The notes under the pieces: model-generated
Databases searched by the model: none
What the model saw: only the letters and a program-made list of their open reading frames with translations
Told to the model about the DNA's origin: nothing
Shown here: positions 8,630-16,624 of the stretch, one piece after another
Layout: every line of letters begins with the position of its first letter
Position numbering within the stretch: the first letter of the stretch is position 1
Source: Candidatus Bathyarchaeota archaeon
GTDB lineage: Archaea > Thermoproteota > Bathyarchaeia > Bathyarchaeales > SOJC01
Length of the DNA stretch: 64,000 nucleotides
Direction: 5' to 3'
Assembly: GCA_023131225.1 (NCBI GenBank)
Contig: JAGLZW010000013.1
Span: 46,878 to 110,877 of the forward strand
Made by a program: the position numbers and the translations under genes

Positions 8630-9346
8630 GGGCTGTCTCAAAATAGTTTTTGGCACAATCTTCCTGGCCAGCTTCAGAAAATCATCCGTATCTTTCGGAG
8701 AAAAAGACTTGACATTTTTGAATTTCGGGTCCAACGTTTTAACATCTTCTTTGAAGCTTTGAAGGACGTATCTTTTACTGCCCTTAATTCTGCTACAAAT
8801 TTGTTTAATGTCGTTCTTGCTGTGAATTGTAGGAACCAATGTTGTACGAAACTCGTAATCTATAATATTTTTTAACAAAATTTCAACTGTTCTTTCTACT
8901 TCAGTTAGCAGCTTTTCCGCGTTGACGCCGGCTGCATTCGAGTAACTCTCTACACTCAGAGGTGCCTTAACATCCATAGCAATGTAATCCACAAGTTTGT
9001 GTTCAATCAACTCTTGCACCATCGCAGAGTTTGTACCATTAGTGTCCAGCTTGACCCCTAAGCCCAATTCTTTGATACGTCTACATAGAGTTGGAAGTTC
9101 ATTGTGGATCGTTGGTTCGCCTCCAGTTATGGCCACTCCGTCCAGCCAACCCTTGTTTTTCGTCAGGTATTGCTCGATTTCTTCGTAGGGAATTGTTTGC
9201 ATTCCTTCTGGGTTAAGAACAAGACTGAGGTTGTAGCAGAAGGGGCAGCGAAAGTTGCAGTGAGGCAAGAATATGACTGCTGAGACTTTTCCATCCCAAT
9301 CTACAAGGCTGAGGTCGATGAACCCTTTAATTTCTGGCAGCTTCAT
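8621..9346 (-). CDS. Radical SAM activating enzyme, NrdG-like
   Basis: A 241-residue radical SAM protein with CNFRCPFC (residues about 31-38), the CxxxCxxC ligand set for the [4Fe-4S] cluster, followed by GGEPTIH, the SAM-amino-group motif. Family length and layout match anaerobic ribonucleoside-triphosphate reductase activases, which make a glycyl radical on NrdD. No NrdD is present in the window, so the target is not proven; pyruvate-formate-lyase-type or tRNA-modifying targets remain possible. Its ATG overlaps the stop of the upstream thioredoxin-like gene by 4 nt (ATGA), indicating translational coupling, and the thioredoxin-like protein may supply reducing power. The 3' end overlaps the convergent AAA+ gene by 9 bp. 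Confidence 0.82.
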   Translation of the reverse strand: MKLPEIKGFIDLSLVDWDGKVSAVIFLPHCNFRCPFCYNLSLVLNPEGMQTIPYEEIEQYLTKNKGWLDGVAITGGEPTIHNELPTLCRRIKELGLGVKLDTNGTNSAMVQELIEHKLVDYIAMDVKAPLSVESYSNAAGVNAEKLLTEVERTVEILLKNIIDYEFRTTLVPTIHSKNDIKQICSRIKGSKRYVLQSFKEDVKTLDPKFKNVKSFSPKDTDDFLKLARKIVPKTILRQPLS

Positions 9347-9600
9347 TTGGCTAACCGTTTCTTCACTTCGGTTTCCAACTCTTCTCTAGAAAGCAATTTT
9401 CCGCGAGTTATGACTTCGTCATCTATGGCTATGCTTGGCGTGCTCATAATCTGATACATAAGTCCGTCTAGTTGACCATCTGGGGTACTTATGTCCACTG
9501 TTTCATATTTCAATCCATGTTTTTGCGCAATTTCCTGAGAAATCTTTTTAGCAGCAGGACAATTTTTGCAGGTTGGCAAAGTAAAGACTTTCAACTCCAT
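9343..9600 (-). CDS. Thioredoxin/glutaredoxin-like protein
   Basis: A small thioredoxin-fold protein of 85 residues. The redox motif CKNC lies at residues 11-14 (in TLPTCKNCPAAK), and MSTPSIAIDDE holds the cis-proline loop. The start is ATG 9600 because GGAGG at 9610-9614 lies about 9 nt upstream; the longer frame to 9627 would add nine non-homologous residues. It overlaps the next gene (a radical SAM activase) by ATGA. This type of small archaeal redoxin commonly reduces ribonucleotide reductase or other disulfide partners. The pairing suggests the two work on the same anaerobic reductase; that is inference. Confidence 0.85.
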   Translation of the reverse strand: MELKVFTLPTCKNCPAAKKISQEIAQKHGLKYETVDISTPDGQLDGLMYQIMSTPSIAIDDEVITRGKLLSREELETEVKKRLAK

Positions 9601-9905
9601 ATCAAACTTCCTCCTTTCTAAACACATGTGTTGTTAGAAAATAAGAGTCTTAGCTTTTTCTGTTTGAAAGACTAGATGTACGAGATTTCTCCGGAAATTT
9701 ACTCGCCAGCAAATGCCAGCCAGAAATAGAAAATGCATCAAAACGCATCAACCCTTCCTTCCTATACATAAACAACATGTCTGCCTGCTATCTCCATCCA
9801 TTAGGCTAAGTTTAATCTAGACATATAGAGGTCAAAACCTTATTATGGTGTCTAAACCAAAGAAGCTTTATTCGTTAAACGTCTAGTTCTGTTTCTTGAG
9901 TTACG

Positions 9906-10376
9906 TTGCTTGTAAGAATCGTGCGCAGTCTAACGCCTGAAGAAGTTCATAATGGAATTCGCATATTCGAGGAACAACATGGCTTATCTTTTGAAGAATT
10001 CGAAGACCGATTTATCAAAAAGAAGAGACCAAGGCATCTGTTGAGTGTTTATCTTGAGTGGGCAGGTTTGGTTGATGCTTACAGAGGCTATGAGGAGGAG
10101 GGTGAACTTGGCTACATCGTAGAAGAGGTGCGAGATTTTGATTCTAAGCGGTTAGCTTCACTAACTTCGAAACGCGTAGAGCTGCTGAATCATCTTGCCA
10201 ATACACGTGTAGAATCTATAAATGAGCTGGCACATAAAATCAAACGTGACATTAAGAATGTTTATGAGGACTTGCTTGCTTTGAAGGAGTTGGGGCGTCT
10301 CAAGTTAAGACGAATGGGAAAACGTAATGTTGTGCCCGAAACTTTGGTTGAAGAGATAGCTTTTTTGATACGGTGA
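9906..10376 (+). CDS. Winged-helix transcriptional regulator (HVO_A0114-like)
   Basis: A 156-residue protein. The N-terminal half is acidic and helical (LSFEEFEDRF, then LEWAGLVDAY). The C-terminal half, from about residue 85, is a winged helix with TSKRVELLNHLAN, ESINELAHKIKRDIKNVYEDLLALKELGRL and a wing, as in HVO_A0114/MarR-like archaeal regulators. It may regulate itself or its neighbours. TTG 9906 is the first start in frame; GTG 9921 is an alternative, and no ribosome-binding site decides the matter. It stands between the divergent thioredoxin gene and the convergent archease gene. The 278-nt gap to its left holds no coding-like frame I can support, only promoter-like AT-rich stretches. 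Confidence 0.7.
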   Translation: MLVRIVRSLTPEEVHNGIRIFEEQHGLSFEEFEDRFIKKKRPRHLLSVYLEWAGLVDAYRGYEEEGELGYIVEEVRDFDSKRLASLTSKRVELLNHLANTRVESINELAHKIKRDIKNVYEDLLALKELGRLKLRRMGKRNVVPETLVEEIAFLIR

Positions 10377-10396
10377 TTTTGGCAGGGGATTTTGTT

Positions 10397-10855
10397 TTAA
10401 ATGTCGAGGATGAGCTTTACTGTGGTTTTGTTGGGCTTTTTGGTAATTTCCATTCTGTGATACGTTACGGCTTTGACTCCGACTTTTTGTGGGTGTTTCT
10501 TGGGATTAAATGTTTCACCTTGAATCTTGGCCTCTAGCCTGAAGCCTTTCTCTGTTCTTTTTATAGGTTCGATTTTAAATTTGGAGTATAACATTTCTGT
10601 CGTGTCGAATTTGACTAGAAGTGTTTCCAGCCAATTGTAGAGCAGTGCTTTTTCGTCGAACCCTTCAACTTCTACCGTTTCTTCAAGCTTTGGCTTTACT
10701 TCCTCTGTTTCAGTCATTGTTTCGAAGGTTGCAAGTGCTGCGTTTTCAAAGGCTTCTTCCAAGGTTTTGCCATAGGCTGCGATGTAAACGTCTGCTCGAT
10801 GTTCGAGAAACTTGAATTTCGTCTTTTTAGACAACAAACTTTTTCCCTTAAGCAA
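10397..10855 (-). CDS. Archease
   Basis: This SHS2-fold protein promotes turnover and guanylylation of the RNA ligase RtcB and chaperones some RNA-modifying enzymes. The 152-residue sequence carries EHRADVYIAAYGKTLEEAFENAA near the N-terminus (the DAD/H-type metal-binding region) and ends in VKAVTYHRMEI plus LILDI, the typical Lys/Tyr-His and C-terminal Asp region. No RtcB gene lies in the window. The start is uncertain: TTG 10855 gives the full frame, but the conserved part begins about 12 residues later, and no strong ribosome-binding site is seen. A run of CG alternation (about 10,904-10,914) lies about 50 nt upstream. Confidence 0.9.
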   Translation of the reverse strand: MLKGKSLLSKKTKFKFLEHRADVYIAAYGKTLEEAFENAALATFETMTETEEVKPKLEETVEVEGFDEKALLYNWLETLLVKFDTTEMLYSKFKIEPIKRTEKGFRLEAKIQGETFNPKKHPQKVGVKAVTYHRMEITKKPNKTTVKLILDI

Positions 10856-11075
10856 TGAATAGTTAACGGATTATTTTGCCTTTGCTCGGTTTTTATGGTT
10901 GCGTCGCGCGCGCGCATTTTCTAACTTCGTCTTCTCTACCCGTAACTCCGCAGGCATTGGAAAGCTTCTCCAAAGCGTCTGTAAGTTTCACTTATTCTTT
11001 CCCTCTTTAGACTGTTATTTAGCACAGAACTAAGAAATAAGCGTAAAGGCTATCTAGAAAAGCAGAGGCTATGGT

Positions 11076-12302
11076 TTGAAGGAAATTAACGTTCAAAATA
11101 TTTTGGTGATAGGCATCGACGCCGCTGCACTGGCCACTTCAGCAAAGATGGCAGGATACAACGTTTTTGCTGTAGACTATTTTGGAGATCAAGATCTTAA
11201 ACGAGCATGCAAAGATAATCTATCGATTATTGCGCAAAAACCTGGAAAATCTTGTAAGCGCCTTGAGACGAATTTTTCTCCAAACGCGCTTTTAAGTCTA
11301 ACAAAGAAGCTTCTTGCAACTCATCGAATAAACGCTGTTTTGTTAGCTTCAGGTCTGGAAGACTCGTTTCAGCCCTTAGCGAAACTCAACGATCTGATTC
11401 CCATAATTGGAAACAATCCTAAAATAATTAAAAAAGTGCGTGACAAAATGCAATTTTTCCATGAACTTAAGAAAATCGCCATACCTTATCCCGAAACTGC
11501 GTTGGCAAGAAATCCTGATGAAGGGAAGCGTGCGGCTAAAGATATTGGTTATCCTGTCATGGTGAAGCCTTTAGCAGGTTTCGGAGGTGTTGGAATCAGA
11601 AAGGTAAAAGATAGAGACGAGCTAGGCAAGGTTTTTCCACAAGTTGTTTCATTATCCCGAGGAGTTTTGATTCAAGAGTTTGTGTCTGGTATGGATGCTA
11701 GTGTGTCGTTTCTCTCGTCCAAGAAAGCGGCTGTGGTTTTGACTTTAAATGAACAATTATTGGGAATCCAAGGAGTTGGTCAAAAAGAACCATTTGGCTA
11801 CTGTGGAAATATTGCTCCGGCTTCAGCAAGTGAAGCGCTTATGGATATGTGTAAAGACACTGTACAAAAAATTGCCTCGCACTTTAGCCTTACGGGGTCA
11901 AACGGTGTAGATTTGGTGATTTCCAAAGATGGTATACCCTATGTTGTTGAAGTAAACCCCCGCTTTCAAGGAACCCTAGAGTGCCTTGAACGTATTCTTG
12001 AAATAAATTTAGTTAATGCCCACATAGAAGCCTGTGTTGAAGGAATTCTTCCACTTATCAGTGAGGGAAGACCAGCAACCTCGTGTGTTAGACTCATCTT
12101 ATATGCTCAGCGACGTTCAATAATCCCCTGCCTTACAGATCTTGCAGAAGCCAGAGACATCCCACTTCCAGGGGTTATCATAGAGGAAGGAGAACCACTC
12201 TGCTCTATTGTAGTTGAAGAAAAAACGAGAAGTTCTGCTTTGAGAAAATCAATGATGCTGGCTGATCTTATCTATGGGATTGTAAAGCCACAGTTTCAGT
12301 GA
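11076..12302 (+). CDS. ATP-grasp superfamily ligase (COG2232-like)
   Basis: A 408-residue ATP-grasp enzyme, which would couple a carboxylate to an amine or thiol via an acyl phosphate. A Rossmann-like N-terminal domain (ILVIGIDAAALATSAKMAGY) precedes the ATP-grasp fold. Recognisable parts are GYPVMVKPLAGFGGVGIRKV (about 157-176), where the Lys and Gly-rich loop bind ATP, IQEFVSGMDASVSF, and DGIPYVVEVNPRFQGTLE (about 292-309), where the Glu and Asn bind Mg. The start is TTG 11076, with a GAGG-type site just upstream; an ATG four nucleotides before runs into a stop. The substrate is unknown. The 3' end overlaps the convergent ECF-like gene by 7 bp. Confidence 0.8.
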   Translation: MKEINVQNILVIGIDAAALATSAKMAGYNVFAVDYFGDQDLKRACKDNLSIIAQKPGKSCKRLETNFSPNALLSLTKKLLATHRINAVLLASGLEDSFQPLAKLNDLIPIIGNNPKIIKKVRDKMQFFHELKKIAIPYPETALARNPDEGKRAAKDIGYPVMVKPLAGFGGVGIRKVKDRDELGKVFPQVVSLSRGVLIQEFVSGMDASVSFLSSKKAAVVLTLNEQLLGIQGVGQKEPFGYCGNIAPASASEALMDMCKDTVQKIASHFSLTGSNGVDLVISKDGIPYVVEVNPRFQGTLECLERILEINLVNAHIEACVEGILPLISEGRPATSCVRLILYAQRRSIIPCLTDLAEARDIPLPGVIIEEGEPLCSIVVEEKTRSSALRKSMMLADLIYGIVKPQFQ

Positions 12303-13015
12303 TGGATCAGCAAACCTGCTTTTCTTAGTGTTTCGAGTAAAGGATGTCCAATTGCTACAGTAGCCATGGCGGATAGCGCCACCTTTATGGGAGTGATGAC
12401 AGCGCCGCTACCCCAGATATACTGTAAATCTTCAACATTCCACCCATAAAAGAGCCTGTAAGTTTGACATGGAATAAGAATGAAAATTCGAAATAAAACG
12501 TCGGCCTCGAGGCCAACAAAAGCTATGACAGCAAGAACAATTGGCAACCTTGTAGATTCGTGTTTCCATAAGCCTTTCTGAATTAGGAAAATCACTGCGA
12601 GAAGAATGGCAAATGCAATATATGTGTCCCACATTCCCCAAAAGGGAAGTTGCCAAGCAACAGGTGTAAGGAAGTAAGCTGCAAATAAGATTGTGTAGTA
12701 ACCTAGCACGGGTTTCCATTTTCCTCTAAACAGCAGTGCTGAAACAGCTGCTCCGATCGGAGCGCCCATTGTAAAAAGGAATTCGTACGCGTCTATGAAG
12801 TATATGTAATGTCCAATCATAACTCCGATTGAGGTGGCTGCAAATCCTAACAGTGGTCCAAGTATGATTCCTGTAAGGGGCTCCATTAGAAAGTTCCAAC
12901 TGGACCAGATGCCGGAAGAGGGCAGACCCCCAAAAGAGTCAGTAATAACACTTAGGGCTGCAAAAACTGCCACAATAGCCACTGTTTGGGCTTTGGTGAT
13001 TTTTCTTTTCTGCAT
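12296..13015 (-). CDS. ECF-transporter S-component-like membrane protein
   Basis: A 239-residue integral membrane protein with about six hydrophobic segments: TVAIVAVFAALSVI, FLMEPLTGIILGPLLGFAAT, GYYTILFAAYFLTP, IAFAILLAVIFLI, IVLAVIAFVGLEADVLF and the C-terminal AMATVAIGHP. The N-terminal charged MQKRKITKAQ followed by an Ala-rich helix and the GxxxG-rich second helix match ECF S-components, which bind vitamins or metal ions and work with a shared energising module. No ECF ATPase or T-component lies in the window, so a substrate and partner cannot be named. Convergent with the ATP-grasp gene (7-bp overlap). Confidence 0.7.
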   Translation of the reverse strand: MQKRKITKAQTVAIVAVFAALSVITDSFGGLPSSGIWSSWNFLMEPLTGIILGPLLGFAATSIGVMIGHYIYFIDAYEFLFTMGAPIGAAVSALLFRGKWKPVLGYYTILFAAYFLTPVAWQLPFWGMWDTYIAFAILLAVIFLIQKGLWKHESTRLPIVLAVIAFVGLEADVLFRIFILIPCQTYRLFYGWNVEDLQYIWGSGAVITPIKVALSAMATVAIGHPLLETLRKAGLLIHH

Positions 13016-13083
13016 GGCTAGTTGCAGTCAATGTTGGCAAGTTTCTTTTATTGTTTTGCGTATAGTAGATGGGAGAGATTACT

Positions 13084-13836
13084 ATGTATGTAGTTTATCA
13101 TGAACGATACGAAGAAGTCTACGCCTCAGACCCTGCAGCATCTCCAGGCAGAATTGAGTGTATCAGAAAAGAACTGGAAGATCTCTTCCAATTCGTCAAA
13201 CCCGTATCTGCTAGCGAAGCTGATTTGCGGCTGGTGCATTCGCAAAACCACATTAGCTGGGTAAAACAGCAAGGCTTGACCTATGAAATTGCTGTCTTGG
13301 CTGTTGGAGGAGCGTTGAAAGCTTCTGAACTTGCTATGCGGGGAGAACCATCCTTTGGCTTAATTAGGCCTCCGGGGCATCACGCAAGTTCAGATTCCTG
13401 CTGGGGTTTCTGTTATTTCAATAATATCGCTGTTGCGATTGAAAAACTGAGGAGGGAAGGTGTTGTTAAGAAAGCTCTGATTGTGGATATCGACTTGCAC
13501 TTTGGGGATGGTACGAACAATTTTTTCGCATCGGTGCCTGAAGTTGAGTATCATCACGTTGAAGGCGATAAAAGGGCGAGTTTTGTGAGTGATTTGGAAC
13601 ACTTCCTTGCTTCTCAGCAAATCTGTGATGTGGTCGCTGTCTCCGCGGGTTTCGACGGACATGAGCTTGATTGGGGCGGTTTGCTAAAAACTGAAGACTA
13701 TAGAGTCATTGGAAGGATTGTGAAGGAATATGCTGACGAAAAATGTGGTGGGAACATGTTTGCTGTTTTAGAAGGTGGCTATAACCAAAGCGTTCTCGGA
13801 CGGAACGTCAAAGCCTTACTTTTGGGCTTGGAATAG
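13084..13836 (+). CDS. Histone-deacetylase-family (AcuC-like) hydrolase, short archaeal form
   Basis: A 250-residue arginase/deacetylase-fold protein. Visible catalytic elements are RPPGHHA (His pair, about residue 102), DIDLHFGDGT (metal-binding Asp and His, about 138-147), SAGFDGH (second metal Asp) and LEGGYN (the loop with the catalytic Tyr). All zinc ligands and the His-His dyad are therefore present, so activity on an acylated lysine, polyamine or small molecule is likely. It is shorter than bacterial AcuC (about 370-390 residues). ATG 13084 is preferred: GGGAGAG at 13071-13077 lies 6 nt upstream, whereas ATG 13069 overlaps that site. Substrate unknown; the gene has no obvious operon partner. 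Confidence 0.88.
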   Translation: MYVVYHERYEEVYASDPAASPGRIECIRKELEDLFQFVKPVSASEADLRLVHSQNHISWVKQQGLTYEIAVLAVGGALKASELAMRGEPSFGLIRPPGHHASSDSCWGFCYFNNIAVAIEKLRREGVVKKALIVDIDLHFGDGTNNFFASVPEVEYHHVEGDKRASFVSDLEHFLASQQICDVVAVSAGFDGHELDWGGLLKTEDYRVIGRIVKEYADEKCGGNMFAVLEGGYNQSVLGRNVKALLLGLE

Positions 13837-13931
13837 CTTTTTTCTCATTATTCAGCATTTCTCTCAAAGCTCGAGCGAAAGCAGCTTTATAAGCTGTTTT
13901 GGCGTGTAGACAATGTTTGGTGGAACTACTA

Positions 13932-14813
13932 GTGATATGGGTGTACACAGTCACAGAATCAAATGAATTACAAGCTAGAGACGCTAGTTCTCTACAAGAA
14001 TTGCAAAGCCTTAGTAGAGAAGTTGATTGGCTCTGGATAGATTGTATGGATCTTGGCGACAAAGAGTTTGAGGTCATTGGCGGATTGGTTGAAGAAACTA
14101 AGGTTATTAATGATATTAAGGAGCAAAAGATTTTTTCACGACCCGAGAGAGTCAACAATTACCTCATGTTTTCAGTTCCTCACGTTGTGTTTATAGATGA
14201 ACTGAAAACGTTTCCCATTTACGTTTTTATGAAAGAAGGTATGTTCTTAACTGTAAGAAATAAGCATTCTTCCAAGCCTGTTAAGAATGCGTTTAAAACC
14301 TTTGAGGATTGTGTTGGAAAAGTTTGTGAAGGATCCACTAATTCCTCTTTTATCCTTAGTAGGCTGTTCCACGAGATAAGTAATGAAAATCTGGACGTGG
14401 TGATGGCTCTGAGAGAGAATATTGATAAGATAGAAGAGAGGGCACTTGCGAGTCCAGGGGATAAAAGAATCAGTCGTTCGGTTTTTGTAATGAAGAGAGA
14501 GATATCCGCTCTCGAAAGAATCTTATGGTCTCAAAGAGAGTTAATGCTTAGCATAAGAGAAGGTGTAGTCCTTATTGTTAAGCCTTCTGAGGAAATCAGA
14601 GCGACTCTGAGCCATGCAGTCAATAACATTTCGCGTGAGCTTTCTCTTCTCGACTCTGATAATAATGCTTTAGACAGTGTTCTCAGCCTGCAAGATTTGG
14701 GTATGATACATAAAGTTGAAAGAAATCTAATCTACCTTACTTTAATTGCCTTGGTTGTGAGTGTCCTTCTAATTCTCTTAGAAATTGATATAATTAATCT
14801 TTTATCAAGATGA
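13932..14813 (+). CDS. CorA-like protein lacking the GMN motif
   Basis: A 293-residue protein with the CorA layout. The N-terminal cytoplasmic domain starts IWVYTV and includes WLWIDCMDLGDKEFEVIG; the funnel helices follow (NLDVVMALRENIDKIEERAL and SVFVMKREISALERILWSQRELM). The only clear membrane helix is YLTLIALVVSVLLILLEIDI, and the protein ends ten residues later. The pore-loop Gly-Met-Asn and the second transmembrane helix, required for Mg2+ conduction in known CorA channels, are absent. GTG 13932 is chosen since GGTGG at 13919-13923 lies 8 nt upstream; a longer frame begins at 13899. It may be a divergent, non-conducting or one-helix family member rather than a Mg2+ transporter. Confidence 0.75.
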   Translation: MIWVYTVTESNELQARDASSLQELQSLSREVDWLWIDCMDLGDKEFEVIGGLVEETKVINDIKEQKIFSRPERVNNYLMFSVPHVVFIDELKTFPIYVFMKEGMFLTVRNKHSSKPVKNAFKTFEDCVGKVCEGSTNSSFILSRLFHEISNENLDVVMALRENIDKIEERALASPGDKRISRSVFVMKREISALERILWSQRELMLSIREGVVLIVKPSEEIRATLSHAVNNISRELSLLDSDNNALDSVLSLQDLGMIHKVERNLIYLTLIALVVSVLLILLEIDIINLLSR

Positions 14814-14955
14814 ATCTGGAACATCCCACAAGAAACAGGTTATGAAACTAATAGCGCAAAATATATAGAGAGCTCCTTTCTCTTAGAGAAAAGTCCAGTA
14901 GAAGGCGATAGAACGAAAGCAAAACTATTGTGTGTAGCCAAACGCTATCTGAAAA

Positions 14956-15285
14956 ATGCTGTGGCTTTTAGGAGCGAATGGTTCTATAACCTCAATCATT
15001 GTCTATCCACTCTTGATTATACTCATATGGTTTATCGCAAAGGGTTCAAAACTCTTAGCATCATATTTGCTTTTCCGCCAACTGCTTGGGACAAAATACT
15101 CGTTACTGTTAGGTTTAGGCCTTAGCGTAAGGTTCAGCACGAGCTTAATCGTAACATATGTCTTGCTCAATTCTGGACTGATTTCATTGGCTTTATGCTC
15201 AGCACTTATCGCCACCGCGATATTCATGAAACCTGTAATTCTAAGCGTATACTCATGGGTCTTATCTAAAGGAAAACCTCCATAG
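14956..15285 (+). pseudogene. C-terminal fragment of a Kef/NhaP-type cation:proton antiporter
   Basis: A 109-codon hydrophobic frame with SIIVYPLLIILIWFIAKGSKLL, then LGLGLSVRFSTSLIVTYVLL and IATAIFMKPVILSVYSWVL. This matches the final helices of monovalent cation:proton antiporters, where GLGLSxRG...lxtAillttxxP is characteristic. Known family members have about 380 or more residues with the ion-binding Asp in the missing N-terminal half; here a stop codon lies directly before the ATG. The piece is therefore most likely a remnant. A real short membrane protein cannot be excluded. The 140 nt to its left holds no recognisable missing portion. Confidence 0.5.
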
Positions 15286-15356
15286 ATTGTCTGAGCTTCA
15301 ATAGTTTTGCAGTCCACACACAAATAAAATCAAAGGCTTTTAAGCTGATGATATGG

Positions 15357-15441
15357 CGCCGGGAATGGGATTCGAACCCATGCGGCCCAGAAGGGCCACA
15401 GGCTTTCAAGGCCTGCGCATTATCCGCTCTGCCATCCCGGC
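15357..15441 (-). tRNA. tRNA-Ser (TGA anticodon)
   Basis: Reading from 15441 down, GCCGGGA pairs with TCCCGGC at 15364-15358, discriminator G at 15357, and an encoded CCA at 15356-15354. The anticodon arm is CAGGC-CTTGAAA-GCCTG, giving anticodon TGA. A long variable arm (pairing TGGCCC with GGGCCG-type bases) marks a class II tRNA. The T arm ATGGG-TTCGAAT-CCCAT is intact. No intron is seen. Confidence 0.93.
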
Positions 15442-15606
15442 TTGTGAAACATACAGTGGTTTACTCAAGAATAAAATATTAACCTAGCCCCCAACTTTGC
15501 TTTAATAATAGAAAGAGTCTAATGCCTAGTCATATTCGATGTCTATTAACTGCCTACTAGAAGCCTATAGTGCACGGCTTGATCCAAGGGTGATACACAC
15601 GTAATT

Positions 15607-15987
15607 TTATATGGTCGCCAACGCTTTTTTCCTTTTCCTCTTTTTCCTTGCAACTACACCCTCTTCAATAAAGCTGGAACTACGTAGCTCATGCATGTAC
15701 CACCCTCTAGCCCGCGAGAAATAGGTTCCTGCCGCTAACCCGAATACCATTAACGCTAACCCGCTCAGCGTCAATGCCAACCCCAATACACATCCAGGTG
15801 CGGTCGAAAACCCAACGGGCACAAATAAGATCCAATTAACCAATTCTGCCACAGCTAACGTCTCCAAAATTCCGCCGATAAATAAAACACTTCCCGCAAT
15901 AAACATTAAATAAGCTGACATCTCGTCATGCCTAGATTCTGCAGCTCTCTCACGTAGATAATCGCGAATCGACAACGTCGACCCCAT
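15607..15987 (-). CDS. Small membrane protein with three predicted helices
   Basis: A 126-residue protein. The N-terminal 25 residues are charged (RDYLRERAAESRHDE) and are followed by hydrophobic helices at about 24-46 (YLMFIAGSVLFIGGILETLA), 48-62 (VNWILFVPVGF) and 64-88 (GCVLGLALTLSGLALMVFGL). The C-terminal tail is very basic (ARKKRKRKK) and probably cytoplasmic. ATG 15987 is the only plausible start. I recognise no family and no operon partner; the neighbouring genes are tRNA-Ser on one side and a divergent zinc protein on the other. Confidence 0.6.
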   Translation of the reverse strand: MGSTLSIRDYLRERAAESRHDEMSAYLMFIAGSVLFIGGILETLAVAELVNWILFVPVGFSTAPGCVLGLALTLSGLALMVFGLAAGTYFSRARGWYMHELRSSSFIEEGVVARKKRKRKKALATI

Positions 15988-16095
15988 ATAGAAGCAATAA
16001 CGAAAAATATGTAAATGTTATGATAGGTCACTAAAGATTTACAATCTATATAACAAAAGAAAACTGCATACATGTACAACAACAACACGGAAACG

Positions 16096-16106
16096 TTTAT
16101 TAAATC
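16096..16106 (+). promoter_or_regulatory. TATA-like box upstream of the CPHY zinc protein
   Basis: TTTATTAAATC lies 26 nt before the GTG at 16132. That spacing would place transcription initiation at or within a few bases of the start codon, consistent with a leaderless archaeal mRNA. Confidence 0.55.
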
Positions 16107-16131
16107 TTAAGTTTTACTATATGCTTAACTG

Positions 16132-16503
16132 GTGTCTCCTTTGTCAAAGCTTATTTCAATGCAATACACGGAGAATGTTGAAAGTGGAAATAATGACAGT
16201 TGCTGCGAAGCCTGCGGACGGATGTTTGGAAATCCCATCCAACTGACCAATCTTTCAGCAATACCTATGCAAACATATAACGCTTGTCCATTCTGTTTCT
16301 CTAAACTGGAACTTGACAATTTTGAAGTGTTAGCTTCAAGAGATGCAGGCAACACCCATGAAGAAACTCAGAAAAATACGGAAAGCTCTGCACAGTCAGA
16401 ATGTCCGCATTACCTTGGATATTTGAAAAAACGCCCAAAAAACACGCCAATTCCAGACTCTTGTTTGGTCTGTCAAAAAATGATACAGTGCATACTCCAT
16501 TAG
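16132..16503 (+). CDS. Cysteine-rich zinc-binding small protein with CPHYLGYLKKRPK domain
   Basis: A 123-residue protein with two zinc-site regions. The first holds CCEACG and CPFC (residues about 24-56), a treble-clef or ribbon-like pair. The second is a C-terminal block SECPHYLGYLKKRPKNTPIP followed by CLVCQKMIQC, a pattern seen in many small proteins of uncultured archaea in which Cys residues and the PHxxGYL and IPxxC elements are kept. The function is unknown; metal- or nucleic-acid-binding is the obvious suggestion. GTG 16132 fits the TATA box at 16096; ATG 16159 is an alternative within frame. Confidence 0.7.
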   Translation: MSPLSKLISMQYTENVESGNNDSCCEACGRMFGNPIQLTNLSAIPMQTYNACPFCFSKLELDNFEVLASRDAGNTHEETQKNTESSAQSECPHYLGYLKKRPKNTPIPDSCLVCQKMIQCILH

Positions 16504-16624
16504 CTGGAAGAATACTCACGCAATTCGTCTTATCTAATAATATTCAAAATCAATATTCTATTTCATGAATTACCCTTCATAAGCTATTTATCTTTTACAG
16601 AGATTGTTATTGCTGGGATTAAAT

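Noticed and set aside
15003..15323. Minus-strand frame of 106 codons opposite the antiporter fragment
   Set aside because: Antisense to hydrophobic antiporter-like sequence and without start signal; only the plus strand resembles a known family.
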